From: Scortum barcoo
Lineage: Eukaryota; Chordata; Actinopteri; Centrarchiformes; Terapontidae
Direction of reading: 5' to 3'
Assembly: GCA_023238725.1 (NCBI GenBank)
Contig: CM041533.1
Span: 23,340,176 to 23,404,175 of the forward strand
Length of the DNA: 64,000 bases
Shown here: positions 14,285 through 27,396 of the stretch, piece after piece
How the letters are laid out: every line of letters starts with the position of its first letter
Position numbering within the stretch: the stretch's first letter is position 1
Position numbers and translations under genes: made by a program
The notes under the pieces: model-generated
Told to the model about the DNA's origin: nothing
Databases searched by the model: none
Seen by the model: only the letters and a program-made list of their open reading frames with translations

Positions 14285-14575
14285 CATGTTTTCCTCTAGC
14301 AAGTAGTACAACAAATGAGCAAAAGTATTTGGACGTCCAGGAAATACACCCCTTTGTGATTTTTGAACACGTCAGAGCTACAGGGATTCGCTGCCATTCA
14401 GCCACAGAGGCCAGGCACTGATGGTTTTTGATAAGGCCAGGCTCACAGTCTGTGTTTTTATTCATCACAAAGGTGTTGTACGGGGATGAGGTCAAGACTC
14501 TGTGCAGGTCAGCCGGATTCTTCTACGCAAAACCCAGAAATCCATTTCTTTTTGGGCCTGACTTTGTGTAGGAAA
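14285..14575 (-). mobile_element. Tc1/mariner-like transposon remnant (transposase C-terminal end)
   Basis: Read on the minus strand, the order 'gctgacctgcacagagtc', 'ttgacctcatcccc', 'tgtggctgaatggcagc' and finally 'gtccaaatacttttgctc' follows the 3' end of teleost Tc1-like transposases, where the DDE region normally reads W-PAQSPDLNPIEH. Here that region is corrupted (PADLHRVLTSSPY) and a stop lies just upstream, so the copy is dead. The terminal-repeat-like 'caaaagtatttggac' is at about 14320. The assignment rests on recalled element sequences. Confidence 0.6.
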
Positions 14576-14689
14576 GACAAATTGTGCCACAGAGTTGGAC
14601 GTAGACATATATAATATGTATGTTGGAAAAACTAAGATTTGTTTTTACTGAAAACAGCCTGATGTACAACAAGACAACATACAACACTG

Positions 14690-15365
14690 GTGTTCAGGTG
14701 GGTTGAGATCTGGTGACGGTGAAGGCCATAGCCTATGATCACACATCATTTTCATCCTCATCAAACCATTCAGAGACCCCTCGTGCTCTGTGGGTGGAAG
14801 AGATCACTCCCATCAGGATAGAAATGTTTCATCGGTGGGTAAAAGTGATCATTCAGAATAACTCTGGATTGATTTGTAGTAACCCTTCCCTCTAAGAGGA
14901 CAAGTGGCAAAACATGCCAGAAAAATTCCCCCACAGTGGAACAGAGCCACCGGTCCCCCTCACTGGAGGGATCAGGGACTCAGGCCCTTCCTGCTGTCTT
15001 GGTGCAGGACACACATGCACTCGCCCACTTGTGGAGAATATGGTGAATGATGACTCAACTGACCATATCACATTTTTCCGTCATCTCTGTAGACCAGTGC
15101 CTGGTTGGTTTTGTCACCACTAAACTCACAAATGTGCATTCATCTCTGTAATGAGCATTTATGTGCAATAACTGTTATAATATCTGTCTCTATGTAACTG
15201 TCAGGGTTAGGGTGCTTGATTTCCTTACATGTTGAACTAATGCAGGAGCATCACATTCATCAGTGTGTGCTGTCGACCACACTTTCAGACCCTGTTTACT
15301 GAAGTCTTTCCACAGATCTAAATGCAGATGTCACTTCAGTCTCTGTTCCTATTGAAACACACCAG
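14690..15365 (-). mobile_element. Second Tc1-like transposon remnant, different subfamily
   Basis: The + strand contains 'gggttgagatctggtgac', the reverse complement of a coding stretch for SPDLNP, the Tc1 transposase motif next to the catalytic acidic residue. Downstream come 'atcattttcatcctcatc', 'ccattcagagacccctcgtg', 'actcccatcaggatagaaat' and 'gtagaccagtgcctgg', in the order I remember for a common fish Tc1-like element. No frame is open through it. It follows a different Tc1 fragment by only about 100 bases in the same orientation. Confidence 0.6.
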
Positions 15366-18300
15366 TTGAACAGTGTTTGTAAGTGAAGCTCCAGCCCTCC
15401 ATGCCCCAACGACGAACCCTCTTTCAAAGTGACTTAGATCTTTTCTTTTCACTGTTCCTTTTCACCACAACTATTTGTTATGGTTCTCCAACTGATTTAT
15501 TCAGGGTTTTCCTTTAATTTGTCTTTTTTTTCATTTATGCAGTATATTTGCTAATACAGATAGAGAATTTCAAAGTTATTACAGTTCTGATTTCATCCCC
15601 AATCCCTAAATATCAGATTATGAAGAAAAATTAAAAAATCAGCACCCTAACCACCTTCTCCTTATTCTTTTTTGAGATACTGATTTGTCCTTTTCTTATG
15701 CAAAGTGAATTTAAATGAGAAATTCATGAAGCAACCCTGTTTCCTAAGAATTACATGTATATACTACCAATTTGTTGTGCCAATTATGTTTCTTGGGAAA
15801 AATAATTGCTGTCTGGATTATGTTCTCCACCATCGTTTTTTTTCTAGTGTAGGCAGTGCTACACTCATATATCACAAGTTGTGCAGGACTGTGACGGCAG
15901 AGCCCGGGCTTTTTATCCTGAGTCCTGCGTGCGGTAGACTTTGGCAAAAAACACACTTGGGTTTAAATTAGGGAAAGATTATAGTTTTGGCGTAATGTTG
16001 AGCATGCGAACATGTTCTGCCTGGTACGTAAAGGTACTGTGAACATTTTCCACCACGATCTTTTTCTTATTTTAAGCACTTTGACTGCCTGAATATAAGC
16101 AAACACGAGTGGATATTGTATTGTATTGTGTTGTAAGGAAAACAAATTAAATATGCAACGTGAAGATTTTGCAGATATGTTCTGTATGAACATTAAGCAA
16201 CTGGGCTGATACGTTAATCATCAGAGTTTTCTCATTATGTTCTCACAAAGCATATTTGCTCTTACAAATTAGCTGTATGTAAATGTAATTTTAATGAGAC
16301 AGAGTTGCACAAAAAATTGTGTGTTACAGCCTTGAAATGATTCGCACTTGAGTGAGTTGATCGAGCTGAAGAACACCGTTCGGTGTTTGCGATCACGCTC
16401 AGGGACTGGAGCCAACTTATCAGGTTTTTAAACTATAAGAATGTCGGGGCGCTCACAGTTTTGGTAAGTGGAACAGAAAGAAAAAATAATGTAGTGTAAG
16501 AAAGTGTTCACAGAAAGCAACAACGACATAATGACATTAATTGTAGGTCGTAAAGAGTGATGAATAACGAGTACTACGTTCATCTTTGTGAGTAACTGTG
16601 AAGTCCTTTTTAGAGGTGCTGCTCATGCACTACAGTACTTCTGAGTAACCTTAAAACACTTGTTCCCATTTTTTCCTTTTCAGAAAGTAGCTATTAGTCT
16701 ATAAGTTATGGTAAGTGCATTGAAACCAGCCATTACATCCTGTACATTACACTTATAGCAGTGGGAAACACTCACTGAGCATCTAGTATAGCACCTTGAG
16801 TGAAGTGCTGAAGAGGAAGAGGAGGAAGCAGTTGTTCACCTGAAGGTAAATGAAGTAATGTGAAAAAAAGAGACACAGCCTGGAGAGCAGCATATGGTAA
16901 TGGAGCCAATTCATGGCCCTTTAGAGCCATAAGGCCAGCAGTAAGCTTAATGCTACTGTCACACTCCCTGCTTGTAAAGTGTGCCGAGAAAATGCTGTGG
17001 CACTAGCTAGCAGCTAACCATTTAAGCATATTTAAGTATGAAAAACAAATCCCATTTAAATGTCAGCGGTGAATTTGTGTCATTTGTGCTGTTATATAAT
17101 CTTTATTAGGAATTGGGTGGCAAAATTTGCAAAGCCATTAGAGCAGCAGCCACAGAAAGAAAACACTAATAAACTAATGACAGACTACATTTAATTTGTG
17201 CAGTAGTTTTCAAAAGAGAATCCATATGAAAACCTCAGACAATAAAGCAACAATTAATAGAAGCCACCAGCTAAACACTGTGATCATAGCGGGGACACAT
17301 CATCATTATAAAAGACTGCTTATTAAAAATGTAGAAATATTTGATTCACTGTGGTTTCATCCTGATCAAAGAGAAATTTGTTACGATCCCATCAAATTCA
17401 TCCCGGCTGTTGTATTGCGGATAGACTGTTGATTCTTAAATTGATAACTGTTTGTCAGCTAAGCAAATTATAAGGTTACACTTTTTTTTCTTTCTTCTGC
17501 CATTCTTCTTCATCTTTGCACTGTAGTGTTACATTTTTGATATATCATTAATAATAATATCTCTTCCTCCTGTTCAGCGTGAAACACCACTAAATAGCTT
17601 ATCTAACAGATGGATGTCCTTACTGCGGGGGTGACATGTTGTTTCGTCAGTGGAAATTTGTACTTGTGTTCAGTTTCCTTGAAAAACATGTTCTCTGGAG
17701 ACAATAGAGTCGATAACTGAAAGTGACTTCCAGACAAGAAGCAAATGAATCATTGAGCAGGAATAAGAATAGGCTGCTGGAAATTGGGATTTTCCTTAGT
17801 TTATAAACACAGTTTATAATTGCAAATTGTTCACTATAAGCAGATTATTTTTTTCTATATTTCTCTTGCAGGTTGCCATCTAATTGACATTTCTATATTT
17901 CTTTGTTGACTATTGACACCAAGGGGAAGACCTAAAATGAACGCTGAAAGCAAACTGCTTGCATTACAATAAGCAAATTATTTTGTGCCTTTGTGTAGGA
18001 ATGATTCTGTCCCACACTTTTTGATCCATATAAGCAGCTGATCATTGTAACCTTGGTCACTATAAGCATTTTTCAGTGTTAAGTCTACTTTTACAAAATA
18101 TATAATGTTCTGTTTTGGTTGACTTTACCTGAAATGTGTGACTTCAATATCTTTTAGCACTGAGGTCAGAGTTATAGGTGTTGCTACACTGGACTACACT
18201 ATACTGAGACATGTTACTAATTTTATGTCTCACAAACACAAGGGGTTAGCAGTATGTTAGCAGAACAACAGCTTCAGTCCTTTATCAAGTACAGCACAGA

Positions 18301-20129
18301 GAGTAGGTCACCCATGTTCTTGCAGCACTCAGAGCCCACAGTCGCTGAAGTTGTGCACATCAAAAGGAAAAGCATTGATTTGAGGCGTGAACATAGCTTT
18401 GGGTCATGGTTACACATGTTAAAAGTGATCCTTTATATTGCTGTATTGATTGGAGCAGAGCTATCTGTCCTGTCAGATGCATGTGAGATGAACGACTCCT
18501 GTGTAGCCTTTAGCCTTAGTTTAGATTCTGCAAATAAAACATACATGTGCTGTGTATTTGGTTTGCTGTAGTTTGAAGCCAAATGTATAAAAGTAAATTA
18601 TTCTTGACACTGAAACATCCAGAAATCCTTGCAGCAGCATTCAGACATTCACACTGGGAAATACAGCAGGTCTAATGAACTGAATGAATATAAGAGAAGT
18701 GCAAGAGTTTCTTCTTTGTGTCTAAGTGTTAGGCATAGCTTTGGGGGGACTCACTATTTCTAAAAGCCACAGCTCTTTTTTCACTCTCTCAACTAAACCT
18801 ACTCCACATCAGAAAGAGCAGAAAATGATATCATCTTCATAATGACCATGCATGTTTCGAAAGGCACTGACAAGTAACCTTATTCTGCAATTTCATGTTA
18901 ATGCTTGTTTTTTGAAAATTAATTATTCAGCCTGCATTACAAATTTGACATCAACAGACTTAGAAAGACAACAATCAAACAACCTGAGCGATAACTTTGC
19001 TCGCCGGCCCCACTTTGATGTCTGAACTGTAATCCTGATCCGCGACGTGAGGCAACCTCACATCTCGCCTCACTGGGATGTCGTCAGATTTACAGAATTC
19101 ATCTGACTGCGTGTTGACCCAGATACCGTCTTGTTGGAGGGCCGGCTATCTTTTATTCTGTCAGCCCAATGTGTTTGCGCAATGTTGTTCTCTCTCCCAT
19201 TTACAGGTCTATCTGATTCCCTTAGCTATAGCCAGGTAGATAACGGCTCTGTTTGAATGAGCCTGTCTGTTCTGTGTGCGCGAGCCAAATAGTGATATCT
19301 TACCTTTTCCCTTGCTCAATTTCTATCTCTCCTACCGCGCTCATTCTTGTCAGTGCAGGTGGCCGGTGTGTCTGTGTGTTAAGTTGAAATGAAGTGGTAG
19401 GTGGATGTTTGAATTTATGTCTGCATGCGTGTCTGTGCTTTTCATGCATTAATGCGGGTTCACAGATGTACCACGCTGTGTCTGGTACTCTATATTTTCA
19501 TCAGATAGGTGCGTCAAGTGATAAGAGAAATGTACAGCGCTTCCATGCAAAGCTGGCAGAAAGACACTAATGATGTGCTGCTTTAATGGGCTCAAACATG
19601 ATGGCAACACACATGAAAGAGCCTGTTATCCAGCTTCAGACTTGCTATCAGGTGGAAGAAATGGACAACTAGAAAGTGGAAATAAGTATTTAGCTCATGT
19701 CATCAAGTTCAAATGTTTTGAAGCTGACAGCCTTTTTTTTTTTTTTACCTGTAATCTTTTCTTGCTTTATCTCCTCTGCTTCTTCTGTTTTTATAATCTG
19801 AGCCTCTTTTAATTTGGTTGTTTTTTTACAGCAGGTTTTCTGGCCATATTTTAACCACCTTTTAATAACATCTCAATGCCGCATGTTCAAACGCAGGCTC
19901 TGCCTTTCTCTTCTTTTATCTCACTCCTTCATCCTCTTAAAGCCGTTAAATTAAATGCCGCCTTATCTGAATGAAATATTGTAAATATTGGCTCAGCACA
20001 GGTGGGGAACAGCAATTTGAAAGCAGTTCAAAAGACAAAATTAAATGTTTAACTGACAAATGAAGTGTATCAGCGCGTGAAATGACAAAGACAGCCTCCC
20101 TAATGTGTGCTGTCATGTGTCTCTCCCAG

Positions 20130-20311
20130 GTATGTGGTCCTTCTCTGTTTCTGAGCTGGCCATCCCAGGGGCTGAGATAGGGCGTATCTCAGCAACCGAC
20201 GCCGACCTTGGCGAGAACGCCAAGCTGGAGTATACCATCCTGGAGGGGGAGACCGGGGACACGTTCAACATCACCGGAGTGAACCAAGAGGCGGTCATCA
20301 CGCTCAATAAG
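20130..20311 (+). CDS. cdh24: Cadherin exon: first half of EC3
   Basis: The acceptor is ctctcccag and the donor is AAG/gtgagg. The first two bases complete a codon begun in an upstream exon; the frame then runs for 60 codons and ends in phase 0. It begins with the EC3 A/B-strand region (WSFSVSE...GAEIGRISATD), contains the calcium-site motif DADLGENA typical of EC3 in type II cadherins, and an NIT glycosylation sequon. The exon ends at LNK, the usual type II border just before (V)D(F/Y)E. Its length of 182 nt is close to the 188 nt I remember for this exon. A 10.9-kb intron follows. Confidence 0.9.
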
Positions 20312-23300
20312 GTGAGGAGGGGTGTCCAGATGGAAGGAGGGATTTAAAAAAAAAAAGAGTGACAACAGCAAGGTGAGGGAAGTGTAAGGGAGCTCGTAAA
20401 GGTAAAAGAAAGAAGGGCAGCAGAAGAGAGGAAAGGAGAAGAAGAACAGATGATGAGGTGGGAGGAGAGGCGATGACACAGGTAATGTGGGCAGGATTTT
20501 GAGAGAGGAGTTTTGTTTTGTCTCAGTCAAAACATAGCTGACAACATGTTGCCTAGGCCCATTAACCTGGAATTACCTGGAAACACACAAAGACATTATA
20601 AGCCTATAAGATTTGACACGATTCATCTCTCAGCAGCCATTCAGGGACGATTTCAGAAGAGGTGATCTATATTCATCTCACCTTTTCTCCTTTGTTGACT
20701 CCCATCAGATGAGGGTGCTTTGATAGGTTTCTCACAAATGAATTTCCGGCTTTGTTCACTGTGAACCAGCCTCCTTTTTTTTTTTTTTATCAATATTTCC
20801 ACCTCTTTACAGCAAACATGATGAAACATCCGTACAAAACTCAATCAAAGCATGACACGTCCAAATGCAAATGTTTGCAGCTGCTCAGTGTAATTTTCAG
20901 CAAAACAGTTTTGACCAGTGTTGAGCTGTTGTGACTGCTGCCTTTCAGCAAAGGCTTTCTGCGCGGATCATTTACATGTGCAGAAGGACCAATGAGCCTC
21001 CGCCTTTCCTTCCTGAGTTCAGCTGCCTAATAGTCCCCTTCAGTGTAATGCTAGATGATTTCAATTTCAAATGGTCATTCCCTAAGCTGCCTGCCATCTC
21101 CAATAATCACACACTTATGAAGATGTTGGGGGAGATGAATGCTGACACCCGCTCGTTACCAGTCTGGTTTGTTAAAGTACATACGTGTCAGGAGAAGGGC
21201 CCCTGCACTCACATGTAATGTAGGCTTAATGGGGAGGAGGGCCCTGTGTGGGAAGCATGTCTGAGATATCATGCGTTCATGTCAAACGAGAGCCACATAA
21301 GTGACAGAAGTGATGTGCGTCTCCATAAACGCTGTCAGCGACGTCCCTGATCTGTGAGGTGTGAGTCAGGGTGCATTCATCTGCCTGTTGCGTATCCTGT
21401 GTAATATACACTACACAAGAGGTTATATGCACATGGATTAAAGAGAAAAGTGTGTGTGGATGCATGTCTGTATATAGTATACAGAACATACATATGTATT
21501 ATGATTGATGATATCCATCCATCCATTTTCTATACCTACTTATCCTGACACACAGGGGGTCACAGGGGGTGATGGAACCTATCTCAGCTATCATTGGATA
21601 GGGTTGTCAATTAACCTAACCCGCATTAATTAATTAACCTAACCTGCATGTCTTTTGGATTGTGGGAGGAAGCTGGAGTACCCAGAGAGAACCCACATGC
21701 AGGCACAGGGAGAACATGCAAACAAACAAAAGGGGATTGAGCCCAGAACCCTCTTACTGTGAGGCGGCAGTGCTAACCACTACACCACTGTGCCACCCTG
21801 ATTGATGGTATGATATTTAGATTTTTACAAGAATAAGATTGGTGATACACTATATGATTTATTGTCAGTTCCTGGAAAAGACCAAAACTGACAATAAATT
21901 GGTCCAAACTACACACACTGAAGTTTAATTTAGCCCAGTTTGACACCGTTCTGCTGAATACATAAATATCACAGATGTGTTATTGCTAATGCAACAAATT
22001 CACTGCTGAAAATTGCCCCAAACAAATTTAAACTTTTATTTATCATTTTTGAGTAATGTCTGCTAAAAACGACAGCACCCAGCTTTTCTAGGGAATTATT
22101 TAGCCTTTCTTAAGAGTGAAAGTATATTTTTTTGATCCATTTCCTTCTCTCTTTACTAATGGAGAAATGGGCTTGGGGCAACACACAGGGAGCTCCGAAA
22201 GTATTATGATACAGACCAGCGCATTGTTGGGTCTTATCCTTTCATGACATTTGTTAAAAGGATAAGATATCATCTCCCTTATATCTGTCATTTGCAACTA
22301 GTCATTATTTTCCTCATAAGTTATTTTTGATTAATCCATTAGTGCTTTAGTCAATAAAATTAACACTGAAAAATGCCCAATTTAATGTCCCTGAGCACAA
22401 GGTGGTGTCTTCCTGTTCCCTGTTTTGTCCAAGCAAGAGTCAAATTTCAAAATTCAATTTACAGTGATAATATAAATAAAATGATAAACAGAGAACAGTG
22501 AATCTTCACATTTGAGAGGCTCGAACCAGGAAATATTTGCAGTTTTTACTTGATAAATTATTTAAACGATCAGGAAATTATTAAAGATTTCCTCCAGACC
22601 AGTTTTAAGGCATACCGTACGGAGACCCTAAGGGGACGTGCAAAAAAAAAAAAATGCTCATGAGAAAGTTTTGCATGCTCATGAGAAAGTTTCACTATGT
22701 AGCTAAAGTTTACATTTTACCTCCAGAGCACGCAATGACTTAACAGAGGGATCATTTACCTTATCATTGTGTAGCTGGTTACTGTCAGGTATATTTTGCA
22801 TTTTCAGGGAGGTGAATATATCCACCTCTGCCGCCATTCTCTCTAGTCTCTCACTTTTTTTTTTTTTTTTCTTTTTTGCACATGTCCCCTTAGGGGCTCC
22901 ATAACATAGATATCAACTATTAAAAATCATTTATGGCTGATATGACATTTCTAAAAAAAAGTTTAAATGCCTTATTAAAAAATCATTCATTGTGTCCTTT
23001 AATGAGGAATACTTTAAAGATTATATCTACCACTAAAAAATGCAGAATCTATGAATATGCAGATTTCCAAATATTCATTTCCAAAGTTCAACAGGCACAT
23101 GATATCTACTTAGAAAAGGTCCATTCTTAGTGTGTGTTGAAAGAACGTTTCACATCTCCACATCACCCTAGAAGTTGTGTATCGATCCGGGATTGACTTT
23201 CAAACTAGTTGTGTTTAGATTTCAGGTGAGTGCAGAGAAACTTTGCCCCTGCAGCAGATGAGTGTGAAAACCTTCTGATATCAAACTCTGCACGCACATC

Positions 23301-26300
23301 ATTCTGCACAATAAAACTCAAACATCCAAGTGAAGGAACAATGAGCAAAACAGATTTTTGAGTGGAGCGGAAATTTTAAACTCAATATTCAATCGACTGA
23401 TCAGTCAACCAAACGTTTCAGCACCATTTTGTCCCTTTATTTAGCAGATGGATTCAGTCATCAAGTCTCATGATTTCCTGTAAAAATGTATCTCACCAGT
23501 GGCAGTTTTCATTTTTCAGAAAACTCGAAAGAAAAGCCTCCAAACTCTTATGCCCATAAAATTCTTTGAAAACTCTTCAAAAATGTTCCTGAAGTTTCTG
23601 AAACGTTGCCATTTCGGAGATTCCTGGTTTTCAGGGAAATAGAGACAATCTGCACAGCAATTTGGCTAAATCTGTCAAGAGAATTATGTCCAAAAGCCCA
23701 TATTAGTGAAGCCCCTGTGAGTTTTTGTACATTTTCAGTGTGTGTGTGTGTACCTGTGTTCTTGAAGTCGCCATGCATACTGGTGTGCGCGCATGCAGAG
23801 AGCGTGTGTGAATTTATCACTGTGTCATTTCTCAGCCTTGGGTTTGCAGGATTCGTTAAAAACAATCCGCACCTGGAGGTGGTGTGTAGAGCAGGATTTC
23901 CAAGCCCAGTATGAGCTCCTTTGAAGAGAAGCAGAGGCAGGGAGAGGACTGGATACGGTGAGAGATGCAAGAAGAAAGAAATGGAAGGCGAGGACCCAGG
24001 AACGTGGGGGAAAGAGCAGGGATGAAGTAGAGGAGTGAAACACTGGGGGTGGAGTGTAAAAATGAGGTCCTGAGAGGCAGTGACAGCAGAGAGTGCAGTA
24101 TAACAAGGGAGTAAGAGTATGAAGCAACCAGAGAGAGACATGCAAAGATAGAGGGAGAGAGATGCAGAGACAGCAAGAGCTGCAAAATCAGTGACAGCCA
24201 TAGAGAGAAATTAGCACAGCCAGAGACCGAGGGGCGCAGGGAGGCAGAAATACCTATCTAGAAAGACAAAATTGGAAAAAATAAATAAAAAAGTAAAAAA
24301 GGAAAGGTAAAATGAAGCAAACTTAGAGATAGGGAGCGAGGCAGCATGGCAACAACAAAATAGAATGAAGAAGCAAGTGCAGGGAGGGAAGAGGGAGAGG
24401 GAAAAAAAGAGCAACCTGCTGTGTGTAAAAGAAGAATCAATCAATTCAACATGTGCCGGGCGGCTGGCAAAACGGGGTGGGATAATTACATGTAAACAAA
24501 TACAGCAAACACCTCCCACCCACAATATTCCTCCCACTGGATTCAGCCACAGCGATCCGAAAGACACAAACAAAACGTACAGTTAGTGCTTCAACATGGC
24601 CTCCCTCGTGCTGCTTTTTGTCATTTTAATCCCTCTACAAAGGCACCCAGAGGGGCACAGACATAGGTAAAGACTGGGATCACTGCTGCGCGTGAAGCAT
24701 TAGAACAGAAGACTCACAGGTTACATGTGAATTTATTTTGAATGCTTGCAAACTAAGTGGAACATACAGCACACTGAATATTTACAGATGCTGCTAGGCA
24801 TCAGCTGCAGCCTTAGCTGTGCTGGGATTCCTGTGTAAAGGTGGGTGTGTTATCTGACTGAAATAGGTTAAAGGGGATTTAGCCTTGCAGGGAATCCACG
24901 CACAACTAATGTCAAACATGTAAGATAGGCCACAACTAATAGAATTAAAACAAACGAAGTGTAAAATTAGGGTTAAGCCCCCATGCACCTCTCAGTTTCC
25001 ACTTCATTAAGCAAACAAAAGAAAACGTGAAATAAAATAAAATGGCCATATTTCTTTAAACACATGCATGCATGTGTTTAGTTTTAGTGTTAATAATGAC
25101 TCACATGCACAATTGTCCATTTTCTCGAGTCAAAGGAGGCTTTCAAACTGTGAAAAATTTCAACGGGAACGAGATGATCTGTTTTCCCCCAGGAGAAGGA
25201 AGGATTTCCGAGCGGAACAATTTGTGTTGCTGCAGAGTCGGCCTTGACCTTGCTGGTCATCTCGCTGCTGCGGGCTGAATCTCTTTAACCGTTGATCTAA
25301 GATGCATGCTCCCTCAACTCGTGCACACACACACGCATGCACAGCCACACAGAGCAGAGACGCACACCTACACAAGCACCAATAAACCACAGAGAGATAT
25401 ATACAGAGGCACACATCAATACAACACACTTGACCTTGCAGCTCCCAGTGTTTAAACTGTGAGGAATGAGGGAAAAGAGCTGCAAGGAGGCGCGATTGCT
25501 CATTTAAGGACGGAGAGGGATGCTGCGGGGATGGTGCTCGTCTTCACCTCAGAATGATGTGTCAGATGGGAGGTGGGTGGGAGACAGAGCTGAGAGGGGT
25601 GGGAGGGAGGATGGGGGAGGAAAGGAGGGGGGCGGGTTAACAGCAGATTAGGAAGAAATAGAGTCAATAGAGGGAGCTGGAGGAAGAAGGAGCCGGGAGA
25701 TAGTTCAAGAGAATTCAAGAGAATATGTGATGACAAAATGGAGGAAGGCAGACAGAGGGAGTCAGACGGATGAAGTCGAGGAAGACTGTGGGAGACGTGC
25801 CTATGAGCAGAGGGAGGGAGAGAACACAGTAACGCCGTGGAAGGGCGAGGGTTAGGCAGGGACACGCAAAGGGAGAAGCTGGGTCATTAACAGCCTGCAA
25901 GTCAGGCTGCCGACTGAGGCTGCCTGCTGCTTATCACTGCTTATTTACTGTCAGTCCCACAGAGACCCCCAGCAATAAAAAGATTTCTCCCATTCTCTCT
26001 CTCTCTATTACTGCCCACCCTCACCATTAACCCCCACAATCCCCACTCTCAACCCCCTCCTCTCATCATCAGCCGCTGCCTCTCTGCATTTCGTTACTCT
26101 CCCTCTCCATCTGATCTCCCCACACATGTCCAAATATTTAGAGCAGGGAGACACACAGGCTAAAATGCAAGTAAATGCAAACACACACACACACACACAC
26201 AGAGCCTCCCCACCCCATCTCGTTCGCTCCCTCGCCTCGTCCTCGCTCCGGTTTGTGTCTGGAGGCCATGTCAGACAGTGTGTGTTGTTTGTCTGTGGCT

Positions 26301-27350
26301 CTGACTCAGCCCAGGTCTACCTCATTCAAATTCACACGCATACATCACACATGGTACATACACACAAAGCAGTACACACATGGACCATTCATCCATTCAT
26401 TTTTAATTAATTCGCTCTGTCTCTCTAGTCTACCTTCTGTTGCACATAACACTCTTTTATTCCATTCTTCTTCATTTTTTTCCTCTGACCGTTCAGCCCC
26501 GCTCCACTCCAGCTATTTACTTATTACATATTGCTCTTAATGAATGTACATATTGCAGCTAATAGATTTTTGATACAGCATGTGAACAGGGCCACAGTGT
26601 AAGTAGCAGGTAATTGAAGAATTAGCATAGCGCTCTCCAGCACAATATAGGAGCTCCTTGACATTACTCTGCAGCAGTGCCCCCTAATGGCCAGAGGGTT
26701 ACACTTGTGGGAGCCCTCACTGGTGGCATGATGGTTTAGGTTTACTTGAAATCAATAAACTAATCAAAACCTAATCAGCTGCTACAATGAGGAGAAATTA
26801 AAAGAGAAGGAAAAAGACATATAAAGCCTTGTCATCACGTCGAGCTGATGGACGCGGATACTTAACATGCAAATCAGGCATGTGATGATTTAATAAAGGC
26901 TCAGTGATTGTGAGAGCCACTTTTAACCACCCATGCGGCAAAGAAACTTTCAAAACAAACTAGCGTAACATCCTGATTCCATAAAACCTCATTACACTTG
27001 TATACTGTATTTAACAGCATGTGCACAACAAAGTCGGATCACCAGACGCAGCACCAGGCACATCAAAACATCATTAATACGAATCCAGTGGTATCCCGAT
27101 TCGCGAAGTTCCCTTTTGAGGTCTGTTTTCGGGGTGCTGTGAACTGTGTAAGCCTGCTATTTGTGCGCCTTTCATTCCTCTTACCTGGGGGACAAGCTAG
27201 CTCGCGCATGTGTCAGTTCGCCGTTATTATTTCCATATGCTCTCACTTAAAACGGCTGGCTAATCCTCGGTCACACGCCAGCAGCGCGCCCAGGATTATC
27301 TATGTTTGTTTTCTCACGCGGAGGAGAGATTGTGTTAATCTCCTCAGAGG

Positions 27351-27396
<46 letters not shown>

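Larger units (their letters stand above)
1..20129 (+). other. Probable upstream intron of the cadherin gene; no coding exon seen
   Basis: The first cadherin exon in the window starts inside EC3, so exons for the signal peptide, prodomain, EC1 and EC2 must lie upstream. I looked for EC1/EC2-like coding (DxNDN linkers, LDRE motifs) in this stretch and found none, so it is most simply one intron more than 20 kb long. It holds microsatellites, pyrimidine- and purine-rich tracts, transposon remnants and AT-rich, possibly conserved non-coding blocks that are listed separately. Small exons of 120-170 nt could have been missed. Confidence 0.55.

Noticed and set aside
16372..16387. Perfect small hairpin AACACCG-TT-CGGTGTT
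   Set aside because: Seven base pairs with a two-base loop and no longer inverted repeat around it; expected by chance in 64 kb.
23548..24573. Long minus-strand open frames rich in Leu, Ser and Phe
   Set aside because: They are the complement of an A/G-rich tract; the composition alone keeps the frame open.
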